Position numbers and translations under genes: made by a program. DNA of 14,363 bases from Alphaproteobacteria bacterium (GTDB lineage Bacteria; Pseudomonadota; Alphaproteobacteria; Micavibrionales; Micavibrionaceae), in the NCBI GenBank assembly GCA_023301785.1, contig JALZUF010000264.1:1-14363 (forward strand). The letters run 5' to 3'. This document shows, piece by piece, positions 6,411-12,695 of the stretch; positions within the stretch are counted from its first letter, which is position 1; every line of letters begins with the position of its first letter. The notes under the pieces are model-generated. The model did not search any database and was not told where the DNA came from. It saw nothing but the letters and a program-made list of their open reading frames with translations.

Positions 6411-6644
6411 ATGATTAAAAAAATAGCACTCGCCGCCGGTATAGCCCTAACCACAGCACACGCCCAAGCTGGTAACGTTGAAGGATACGGGGCTCCCGAT
6501 AGTACAGGTTACGTTGATGGTCGTTATCACGGCGATAAATATAGCTGTAGAGCATTCGGTCAAAGCCAACCGCAATACACATGCGTTGAAGACGGTAAAG
6601 TAGTTGTCCAATGCAGCAACGGTCAATGCACATACACTTATTAA
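6411..6644 (+). CDS. Small secreted protein with four cysteines, unknown family
   Basis: The 77-residue product starts with a clear Sec signal peptide, MIKKIALAAGIALTTAHAQA, with a likely cut after AQA. The mature protein is then about 57 residues. It is rich in Gly, Tyr and Ser and has four cysteines in a C-x(11-12)-C ... CSNGQC arrangement, ending CTYTY. The even cysteine number in an exported protein suggests two disulfides. No catalytic motif is visible. Translation is well supported: AGGA lies 8 bases before the ATG and a near-consensus promoter precedes it. It follows a terminator, so it is an independent gene. I do not recognise the family; a periplasmic or surface peptide is inferred. 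Confidence 0.75.
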   Translation: MIKKIALAAGIALTTAHAQAGNVEGYGAPDSTGYVDGRYHGDKYSCRAFGQSQPQYTCVEDGKVVVQCSNGQCTYTY

Positions 6645-6668
6645 AAAAACTGCCGCATTAATAGCCCA

Positions 6669-6695
6669 GTAAGCAGCCCCTCTTCGCGGGCTTAC
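6669..6695 (+). other. Hairpin downstream of the small secreted protein gene
   Basis: GTAAG and CTTAC close a hairpin with an inner CCC/GGG stem. It lies 24 bases after the stop codon. There is no T run, so it may slow transcription or protect the 3' end rather than terminate. The 127 bases between this gene and the next hold nothing else I recognise. Confidence 0.35.
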
Positions 6696-6771
6696 CACTC
6701 AATACTTCGATCCTATCTCTGCTTGCCTGAACCTGTTATGGTTGGGTAATTTAGAAAAGGAAGCAAGACAC

Positions 6772-7041
6772 ATGGGACGCGACTATTGGGAGAACCAACA
6801 GAATGAAGCAGCAGAGGCAGACACCTCCAAAGTCTTAGACAGCAACGGCACGCCGCTGAACAGTGGCGATAGCGTGACATTGATTAAAGATTTAAAAGTC
6901 AAAGGCGCAGGCACAACGATTAAACGTGGCACCGTGATAAAAAACATTCGCGTCGATCAAGATAATTTAGAAGAATTCGATTGCTCTACCAAACAAGTCA
7001 AAGGCTTGGTGTTGAGATGTGAATTTGTGAAGAAGGTTTAG
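6772..7041 (+). CDS. YjdM/PhnA C-terminal domain protein lacking the zinc ribbon
   Basis: The 89-residue product matches the C-terminal domain of YjdM (formerly PhnA): VLDSNGTPLNSGDSVTLIKD, then LKVKG, IKRGTVIKNIRV and a final CEFVKKV. This domain is a small SH3-like beta fold. Its biochemical role is unknown, and the old link to phosphonate use is not well supported. Full-length YjdM begins with a four-cysteine zinc ribbon. Here it is replaced by an acidic, Gln/Glu/Ala-rich 19-residue lead (MGRDYWENQQNEAAEADTSK) with no cysteines. The start is the ATG behind AAGGAAG at 8 bases. A TTG 30 bases upstream is open in frame but has no such support. It is followed by the palindromic repeat. Confidence 0.85.
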   Translation: MGRDYWENQQNEAAEADTSKVLDSNGTPLNSGDSVTLIKDLKVKGAGTTIKRGTVIKNIRVDQDNLEEFDCSTKQVKGLVLRCEFVKKV

Positions 7042-7058
7042 AAAACACTTCGCCTCAT

Positions 7059-7141
7059 CGTCATTGCGAGCGAAGCGAGGCAATCCAGTTGCTTAAGGTA
7101 AATCTCTGGATTGCTTCGTCACTACGTTCCTCGCAATGACG
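7059..7141. repeat. Interspersed palindromic repeat element, 83 bp
   Basis: Outer arms CGTCATTGCGAG (7059-7070) and CTCGCAATGACG (7130-7141) are perfect complements. Inner arms GCAATCCAG (7080-7088) and CTGGATTGC (7106-7114) are also perfect, with a 17-base loop. This CGTCATTGCGAGCGAAGCG type is a widely dispersed palindrome in many alphaproteobacterial genomes. It lies between the convergent yjdM-like gene and the AT-rich 231-residue gene. Confidence 0.85.
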
Positions 7142-7161
7142 GAATAACATTTTGATACCTG

Positions 7162-7857
7162 TTAAGTAATAAAATCAATAAATATATCACCGATAGGTTT
7201 TGTTCTTTTCGCAAGCATACCCGAACCACTCATTGTAACATTAAACACTTCTAAATCAGCTAAATCTTTAGATGTTAAATCTTTTCCTATTTGTTTATAA
7301 AAACTTTCTTGCCCTATTAAATCTGGAAAAGCCGTTTCTACAATACGCCCTAATCCGCCGCCTAAAATTGAATCAGAATTAAAGTTAATATTATTTTTTT
7401 CTAACCAATCAGATGGATTTTGAAAAAAACATAAAAATTTAACATGCCATACTGTGAATGAATCAATATAATTAAGAAACATTTGCTGTTGAGAAATATC
7501 AGGGCTATTTTCTAACGCCGAGTTCAAAACTGCATTTCTTAATGCTTCTAATTTTTCTTTTTGTGAAGTACGCATAGCTGATTGATTTGCCATCAAAACA
7601 ATATCTATGAATTCATCATTATTTTGGAGGTCTTTAATAGATATACCTTTATTTTGTAACTCATGTATTGCCTCACCAACATCCGACATCCATTGTTGTT
7701 GCCTCTTCAATAAAGGAGGTTGAACAAACAAACAAAACGTCTCTATAGCTGCAGAGCCTGCAACAGGAATAGCACCTAAAACTGATTTAACTGCAGTATG
7801 TGCCCCATCTTTAGCCGTTAGTTCAGGAGGTGTTAAGTCTTGTTTCTGCACACCCAT
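7162..7857 (-). CDS. AT-rich accessory gene of unknown function coupled to aspS
   Basis: The 231-residue product belongs to no family I can name with confidence. Residues about 24-50 are a small-residue hydrophobic stretch (VKSVLGAIPVAGSAAIETF, then CLFVQPPL). Such a stretch could be a membrane-inserting helix pair or just a buried hairpin. It is followed by KRQQQWM and mostly helical, charged sequence with recognisable blocks EKLEALRNAVLNSAL and FLNYIDSFTVWHVKFL. These blocks feel like a recurrent family of bacterial hypothetical proteins. The ATG overlaps the aspS stop codon as TAATG, so it should be translated by reinitiation from aspS. Base use differs sharply: 7381-7440 has only 10 G/C in 60, while the aspS coding strand nearby is balanced. 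A palindromic repeat lies 20 bases beyond its 3' end. Horizontal acquisition is inferred; a defence or toxin role is possible but unproven. Confidence 0.75.
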   Translation of the reverse strand: MGVQKQDLTPPELTAKDGAHTAVKSVLGAIPVAGSAAIETFCLFVQPPLLKRQQQWMSDVGEAIHELQNKGISIKDLQNNDEFIDIVLMANQSAMRTSQKEKLEALRNAVLNSALENSPDISQQQMFLNYIDSFTVWHVKFLCFFQNPSDWLEKNNINFNSDSILGGGLGRIVETAFPDLIGQESFYKQIGKDLTSKDLADLEVFNVTMSGSGMLAKRTKPIGDIFIDFIT

Positions 7858-9677
7858 TAAGCCGCTTTTTCCGCCTTAACTTTCGCTTTTGGCAAATCAA
7901 GTTTGATGTGCAAATCTTTCAACTGTTCTAGCGTGATGTCACTTGGGGCGCTCATCATTTGGTCTTCGTATTGACCGTTCATGACGAAAGCATAGACTTC
8001 GCGCAAGTTCGGCTCGTCCGCCAATAACATGATGATACGATCAATCCCGAACGCACAGCCACCGTGTGGCGGCGCGCCAAATCTAAACGCGTTTAACATA
8101 CCGCCAAATTTGGCTTCCAACACAGATTTATCATAGCCCGCAATACCGAAAGCTTTTTCCATGATCTCGGCTTTGTGGTTACGAATGGCGCCGGAACAAA
8201 GTTCAAACCCGTTACAGATCGCATCATATTGATAGGCGTAAACTTTCTCAGGATCTTTATTTTCCAAATCATCCATACCGCCTTGAGGCATTGAGAATGG
8301 GTTGTGAGAGAAATCAACAACGCCCGCTTCGTCACGTTCGTACATTGGGAAATCAATAATCCAAGCGAATTTATAAACGCCTTGCTCGCGCGCGGCTTCG
8401 TGCCCTTCAGGCAACGCATTACAAATCGCATCACGTGCCAAGCCAGCAAATTTTGCGGCTGGTTTTTCTTTGTTACAGATAAAGAACACGGCGTCGCCAT
8501 CGGTTGCGCCAGAGATTTTCTTAAGCTCTTCTTGCGCAGCGGTAGGAATGAATTTCGCGATTGGTCCTGCACCCTCACCGTTCTCAAACTTAACGTAGCC
8601 TAAACCTGGTGCGCCTTCACCTTGCGCCCAGCTATTGAGCTTGTCAAAGAAGCTACGCGGTTGATCGGCAACCTGAGGAGCGCGGATCATGCGGACAACG
8701 CCGCCTTTTTCAATCACGCCTTTAAACGCTTTGAACTCAACATCGTCACGCGCAAACACGTCGGTGACATCCACAATCTCAAGCGGGTTTCTAAGGTCAG
8801 GCTTGTCTGAGCCATATTTCATCATCGCATCTTCATAACGAATATGGTCATGCCATTCAACCTTATGGGCAGTTCCCGTAAAGTCATTAAACTGTTCGAA
8901 CACACCTTCAATCACAGGCTGGATTGTGTTGAAAACATCTTCTTGTGTCACGAATGACATTTCTAAATCGAGTTGGTAGAACTCTGCCAAGCGGTCAGCA
9001 CGGCCATCTTCATCACGGAAACATGGCGCGATTTGGAAATATTTATCAAAGCCGGACACCATCAGCATTTGCTTAAACTGTTGCGGTGCTTGCGGCAGTG
9101 CATAAAACTTACCCGCGTGCAGGCGTGATGGCACAAGGTAGTCACGCGCCCCTTCAGGGCTGGATGCTGTCAGGATAGGTGTTTGGAATTCTTGGAATTC
9201 TTTTTCGCGCATACGCTTGCGGAATTCAAAAATCACATCATTTCTCAGGCGGATATTTTTCTGCATCTTCTCACGACGCAAATCAAGGTAGCGATATTTC
9301 AAGCGAATTTCTTCACCTGCGCCATCATCTTCGGCCACTTGGAACGGAATAACATCCGCCGCGCCTTGCACTTCCATCGCTTCGATATAAAGCTCAATCT
9401 CACCTGTCGGCATATTTGAATTCTGTGTCTCGCCAGGGCGTTCACGAACCGCACCTGTCACAGTAATCACGCTTTCCGCACGTACCTTTTCCATCTCGGC
9501 CAATAACGGCGAGCCTTCATCAACAACACACTGTGTTAGGCCATGCGTATCACGCAAATCAATGAATAAAACACCGCCGTGATCACGCTTACGGTGGATC
9601 CAACCTGATAATTTTACAGTTTCACCGACATGGTCTTTACGAAGTTCGGCACAGCTATGAGTTCTATATTGATGCAT
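7857..9677 (-). CDS. aspS: Aspartyl-tRNA synthetase, probably non-discriminating
   Basis: AspS charges tRNA-Asp with aspartate in the cytoplasm. The 606-residue class II enzyme is of bacterial type. Its order is an N-terminal OB-fold anticodon domain (about 1-105, GWIHRKRDHGGVLFIDLRD), then the catalytic core with motif 2 FRDEDGRADR near 220-229. The GAD insertion (about 300-420) follows, then motif 3 near the C-terminus (GAPPHGGCAFGIDRIIMLL). His33 in the OB loop and Gly82 fall where non-discriminating enzymes, such as that of Pseudomonas aeruginosa, carry His and Gly. This suggests it also makes Asp-tRNA-Asn for GatCAB to amidate. Start choice is secure: AGGAAA lies 6-7 bases before the ATG. 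The C-terminal tail is lysine/alanine-rich. The stop overlaps the next start as TAATG. Confidence 0.97.
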   Translation of the reverse strand: MHQYRTHSCAELRKDHVGETVKLSGWIHRKRDHGGVLFIDLRDTHGLTQCVVDEGSPLLAEMEKVRAESVITVTGAVRERPGETQNSNMPTGEIELYIEAMEVQGAADVIPFQVAEDDGAGEEIRLKYRYLDLRREKMQKNIRLRNDVIFEFRKRMREKEFQEFQTPILTASSPEGARDYLVPSRLHAGKFYALPQAPQQFKQMLMVSGFDKYFQIAPCFRDEDGRADRLAEFYQLDLEMSFVTQEDVFNTIQPVIEGVFEQFNDFTGTAHKVEWHDHIRYEDAMMKYGSDKPDLRNPLEIVDVTDVFARDDVEFKAFKGVIEKGGVVRMIRAPQVADQPRSFFDKLNSWAQGEGAPGLGYVKFENGEGAGPIAKFIPTAAQEELKKISGATDGDAVFFICNKEKPAAKFAGLARDAICNALPEGHEAAREQGVYKFAWIIDFPMYERDEAGVVDFSHNPFSMPQGGMDDLENKDPEKVYAYQYDAICNGFELCSGAIRNHKAEIMEKAFGIAGYDKSVLEAKFGGMLNAFRFGAPPHGGCAFGIDRIIMLLADEPNLREVYAFVMNGQYEDQMMSAPSDITLEQLKDLHIKLDLPKAKVKAEKAA

Positions 9678-9707
9678 TTTATTTCCTATGTTTAAAATTA
9701 TGTCTTG

Positions 9708-9736
9708 TTTATAACGGCTTACGCGTTCAGATACAA
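9708..9736 (-). promoter_or_regulatory. Candidate aspS promoter
   Basis: On the minus strand TTGTAT (9731-9736) and TATAAA (9708-9713, 5/6) stand exactly 17 bases apart. Transcription would start about 24 bases before the aspS ATG. Confidence 0.5.
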
Positions 9737-9754
9737 TATGATGACGTAAATTAA

Positions 9755-9783
9755 ATTATGCAATAAATACATCATTATGTAAT
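9755..9783. repeat. Paired ATTATG(C/T)AAT direct repeats in the divergent spacer
   Basis: ATTATGCAAT (9755-9764) and ATTATGTAAT (9774-9783) are 19 bases apart, about two helical turns. Each has inverted ATT/AAT ends. They lie between the aspS promoter and the promoter of the 145-residue gene, where a dimeric regulator could act on either. Confidence 0.35.
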
Positions 9784-9792
9784 ATTTTTAGC

Positions 9793-9820
9793 TTGCAGTT
9801 CATCAAAAGAGGCGTATAAA
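9793..9820 (+). promoter_or_regulatory. Candidate promoter of the 145-residue gene and rnd unit
   Basis: TTGCAG (9793-9798), 16 bases, TATAAA (9815-9820, 5/6). Transcription would start about 35 bases before the ATG at 9863. AGAAGGA in the leader is too far (over 30 bases) from the ATG to act as its ribosome site. Confidence 0.45.
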
Positions 9821-9862
9821 GAAGGACAAATCATCCTCAACAAGAACTTTTAACGCGTAACA

Positions 9863-10300
9863 ATGAAATATTATACCCACTTAAGTACAGGCAACATCCA
9901 AACGTCTGAAAAATACACACGAGACAACAACCCTGCTCTTTTCGGTATCAATGCACGCGATATTCATGCGACACGTGAAATTGTATCTTTTGAAATTACA
10001 GACCCCAGTGCCATCATCAATGACGGCTCTACCCCCTTCGTCACCGGCAACGATGGCTTGTTTTATGTCCCTGTACGCTTTCACTCCATGCAGAGAACAA
10101 GCAAAGGCGGTACATTCATCGAAGCCAGTAACGGCGCAATTTTAGTGGCGCAGTCTTTAGACGATGTATCAGACGCCTTTAATAAAATAGGGCAGGAAGC
10201 GCCGCCCATTGTTGAAAGGCACAAGCCTTTGCTGGAAAGATTGCAAGATTGGCGTCAAGCACGCCAAGCACAGCCAACAGGTCGCGGCTTAAAGCAATAG
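9863..10300 (+). CDS. Hypothetical protein, 145 residues
   Basis: I do not recognise this family. The chain has no signal peptide, membrane segment or cysteine. The N-terminal 75 residues are mixed beta-type sequence (REIVSFEITDPSAIINDG, then GNDGLFYVPVRF). A segment follows that reads like a small beta-hairpin regulator fold: GGTFIEASNGAILVAQSLDD then VSDAF. The last 35 residues are basic and Gln/Arg-rich (LLERLQDWRQARQAQPTGRG) and may be helical and disordered. The ATG is the first in-frame start after a TAA at 9851, and there is no Shine-Dalgarno sequence close to it. It reads in the same direction as rnd, 71 bases upstream of the preferred rnd start with no terminator between. Co-transcription with rnd is therefore likely and a role in RNA metabolism is conceivable, but nothing in the protein shows it. 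Confidence 0.7.
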   Translation: MKYYTHLSTGNIQTSEKYTRDNNPALFGINARDIHATREIVSFEITDPSAIINDGSTPFVTGNDGLFYVPVRFHSMQRTSKGGTFIEASNGAILVAQSLDDVSDAFNKIGQEAPPIVERHKPLLERLQDWRQARQAQPTGRGLKQ

Positions 10301-10371
10301 ATCGCTGAATAATTTCAAATTAAATAATGAGCATGATTGTATCTGGTGAACTTAAACGCTACCTTGGATGC

Positions 10372-11520
10372 ATGATTATACAAACTCAAAAACAACTTGA
10401 TGATGTCTGTGACATTTTATCGACAAAACATTACCTGACCATAGACACCGAGTTCTTACGCGATAAGACTTACTACTCTAAGCTATGCCTGATCCAACTG
10501 GCGGGGCCAGATGTTGACGCAGTTGCCATTGACCCCATTGCAACAAACCTGAATTGGGATAAATTCCATGACCTGATGCAGAATGAAAAAGTCATCAAAG
10601 TCTTTCATGCCGCGCGCCAAGATTTAGAAATTTTTTATCATATTAATGGCAAAATCCCTGCGCCACTGTTTGATACCCAAGTCGCCGCCATGGTTTGTGG
10701 CTATGGAGATTCCATTGCTTACAATAAGTTAGTTGAAGGCATTACGGGCACAAAGCTGGCAAAGACGGCGCAATTCACCGATTGGTCACGCCGCCCCTTA
10801 GCCGAAAAACAAATCAGCTATGCCTTAGATGATGTGATTTATTTACGTGATGTTTATGAAAGCCTTTCGAAGCAACTGAAAAAACAAAAGCGTGAAAATT
10901 GGGTCAATCAAGAAATGAACATCCTGACCAACCCAGACACATACGAGATTCCATTGGATACCGTATGGCAACGCATTAAAATCAGATCTGACAAACCAGA
11001 GGTTCTAGCGATCCTGCGTGACCTTGCAAAATGGCGAGAAGAAACTGCGAGAAAAAGAAACCTGCCCCGCAACCGAGTTATCAAAGACGACGCCTTGGCC
11101 GATATCGCAGTTTATCGCCCGGCGGATAAAAACGGATTGAGCCGTATTCGTAACGTCCCCAAAGATATGACCCATGGCGAAAAAGCAACAGCATTATTAA
11201 AGATCGTTAAACGCGCACAAAAATCAGACAAATCAACATGGCCACAAGTTAAGCGTGGCGTTGCCTTCCCTAAAGATGCGGTTCCAATTTTAGAAATGTT
11301 AAAATTGCTTTTGAAAATTAATTGCTCTGAAAATGATGTCGCCCCTAAACTCATAGCGAACGTTAAAGACTTAGAAGAAATTGCAGCAAGTGATGCTCCT
11401 GATTGCAACGCCATAAAAGGCTGGCGTGCCGAAGTATTTGGGGAAGATGCACTTGCCTTGAAAAAAGGTAGAATTATGCTGGGATTAAAAGACGGAAAGA
11501 TACACAAATTTAATGCTTAA
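10372..11520 (+). CDS. rnd: Ribonuclease D
   Basis: RNase D is a 3'-to-5' exoribonuclease of the DEDDy family that trims tRNA and other small RNA 3' ends. The exonuclease domain (about 1-165) carries the three motifs: IDTEFLRDKTYYSKLCLIQL (D and E), FHAARQDLEIF (D), and YALDDVIYLRDVY (Y and the last D). All metal ligands are present. An HRDC nucleic-acid-binding domain follows (about 195-280, LRDLAKWREETARKRNLPRN). A second helical region fills the rest to 382 residues, a normal length. I chose the ATG at 10372 because family members begin a few residues before this first strand. In-frame ATGs at 10327 and 10333 would add 13-15 residues, and none of the three has a strong ribosome site. It overlaps the next gene by 8 bases. 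Confidence 0.93.
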   Translation: MIIQTQKQLDDVCDILSTKHYLTIDTEFLRDKTYYSKLCLIQLAGPDVDAVAIDPIATNLNWDKFHDLMQNEKVIKVFHAARQDLEIFYHINGKIPAPLFDTQVAAMVCGYGDSIAYNKLVEGITGTKLAKTAQFTDWSRRPLAEKQISYALDDVIYLRDVYESLSKQLKKQKRENWVNQEMNILTNPDTYEIPLDTVWQRIKIRSDKPEVLAILRDLAKWREETARKRNLPRNRVIKDDALADIAVYRPADKNGLSRIRNVPKDMTHGEKATALLKIVKRAQKSDKSTWPQVKRGVAFPKDAVPILEMLKLLLKINCSENDVAPKLIANVKDLEEIAASDAPDCNAIKGWRAEVFGEDALALKKGRIMLGLKDGKIHKFNA

Positions 11521-12001
11521 GCTTTTCCTTCTTAGACACGCGCAAGCCGCCAATAGCTTTGACATGGGCGACAAAGACAGGCCGCTAACATCGCACGGCG
11601 TTCAACAAGCCAAAATATTAGGGGCCACATTACCAGAAGTAGATTTGGTGCTATGCTCGGCGGCAAATCGTACAAAAATGACGCTAGAAGCCCTGCAAGC
11701 AGGCGGTTTTAACCTTAAGAAATTTATTTTTATTGAAGAGATTTATAACGCGCCAGCAGGCGATGTGTTAAACGCCATTCAACAACAAGCCAGCGAAGCA
11801 ATCCTGATGGTTATTGCACACAACCCAGGCATCCATCAATTAGCGAACGCCCTATCAAAAGAAGATGGCAGCAGCCAAAGAGAAAAACTGCGTTATGATT
11901 ACGCCCCTGCCAGCCTAAGCATTTTAGAGTGCCCTATCGAAAATTGGATAGACATCCAACCGCAAGAAAACAAATTAGCGGAACTCGTTATTCCCGCGTA
12001 G
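11513..12001 (+). CDS. SixA-type histidine phosphatase
   Basis: This is a small member of the histidine phosphatase (RHG) superfamily, 162 residues, like SixA, which removes phosphate from histidine phosphotransfer domains. The catalytic motif is LLRHAQA at residues 5-11, with the nucleophile His8. The second pocket is given by CSAANRTKMT (the Arg-Thr pair), and the second catalytic His lies in MVIAHNPGIHQLA. All key residues are present. The short, single-domain form without metabolic-enzyme insertions favours SixA over phosphoglycerate mutase. The start overlaps the rnd stop by eight bases, so the two are translationally coupled. Its last 14 bases overlap the convergent hdaA 3' end. The substrate here is unknown; cell-cycle phosphorelays such as those using DivK are a possible but untested target. 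Confidence 0.85.
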   Translation: MLKLFLLRHAQAANSFDMGDKDRPLTSHGVQQAKILGATLPEVDLVLCSAANRTKMTLEALQAGGFNLKKFIFIEEIYNAPAGDVLNAIQQQASEAILMVIAHNPGIHQLANALSKEDGSSQREKLRYDYAPASLSILECPIENWIDIQPQENKLAELVIPA

Positions 12002-12695
12002 CCTCTTGTCCAATAATATCGCGTAAAAATGGAATTGTGATACTGCGCTTTTCAACCATCGCGCGTTGATCTGCCTTTTCAACTAAATCACGCACGGCTT
12101 CAAACGAGCGTTCAATACGTGGCAAAATATATTGCAACACCTCGGTACTGACGCGGATTTGGCGGTCATTGAAAAGCTTTACAATCAATGCAGACAGCAA
12201 ATGTTCATCAGGTTCACGAATAGCCACTGACGGCGCGGCGCGCAAACGTGACGCCAAATCAGGCAATGCGAAACTTCGCCTAACTGGCGGCTCCTGCAAG
12301 GTTAGCATGATGCTACGCTGATCTTCTTTGAAAATATTATACAAATGAAACAGGCCTTTTTCACCCGTTAAATTACCAATGAGGCTATCACCATCTTCAA
12401 TAATCACGTGGTGATTCATATCGGCAATATCACGGATTACATCTTCGTTAATCGCGGATGCCTTGACGCAAATCGCCGCTGACCTTTCAGACCACACCGC
12501 GCCTAAATGCGTTTTTCCACTGGCGGGCGCGCCATACAGTACCAATAAAGGCGCAGGCCATTCTGGCCAAAGATCAATCCATGCCACCGCGTCATGGTTA
12601 TTCGGCGCCACCAAAAAATCGTTACGTGCCAAAGCCGTTCGATGGCCTAAATCCAGCGGTATTTGTTCCAATTTATTGAGGGGCGCGTTGCTCAT
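11988..12695 (-). CDS. hdaA: HdaA, DnaA-inactivating replication regulator
   Basis: HdaA is the alphaproteobacterial Hda protein. Bound to the replisome sliding clamp, it stimulates ATP hydrolysis by DnaA and so prevents re-initiation. The 235-residue chain has a clamp-binding QIPLDL at residues 11-16. It has an AAA+ core with Walker A GAPASGKT at 55-62, a Walker B-like VIIEDGD, and the box VII SRLRAAPSV bearing the arginine finger. A C-terminal lid with ERSFEAVRDLVEKAD follows. No DNA-binding domain IV follows, which separates it from DnaA itself. Its ATG overlaps the stop of the upstream membrane-protein gene as TAATG, so translation is coupled. The 3' end overlaps the convergent phosphatase gene by 14 bases, with no terminator visible. 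Confidence 0.93.
   Translation of the reverse strand: MSNAPLNKLEQIPLDLGHRTALARNDFLVAPNNHDAVAWIDLWPEWPAPLLVLYGAPASGKTHLGAVWSERSAAICVKASAINEDVIRDIADMNHHVIIEDGDSLIGNLTGEKGLFHLYNIFKEDQRSIMLTLQEPPVRRSFALPDLASRLRAAPSVAIREPDEHLLSALIVKLFNDRQIRVSTEVLQYILPRIERSFEAVRDLVEKADQRAMVEKRSITIPFLRDIIGQEATRE

Noticed and set aside
6415..6698. Minus-strand frames opposite the small secreted protein gene
   Set aside because: The plus-strand gene has promoter, ribosome site and signal peptide. The opposite frames have none of these.
6742..6771. TTG start extending the YjdM-like protein by 10 residues
   Set aside because: The ATG at 6772 has an AAGGAAG ribosome site at ideal spacing, and that site would lie inside the extension.
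7059..7141. Possible CRISPR repeat or transposon end
   Set aside because: There is a single palindrome with no spacer-repeat series and no transposase nearby; it fits a dispersed palindromic repeat.
8093..8587. 164-residue minus-strand frame inside aspS
   Set aside because: It is a shifted frame of the aspS coding sequence, with no start signal and no family resemblance.
11112..11507. 131-residue minus-strand frame opposite rnd
   Set aside because: It is an antisense shadow of the conserved RNase D C-terminal half, without a ribosome site or domain.
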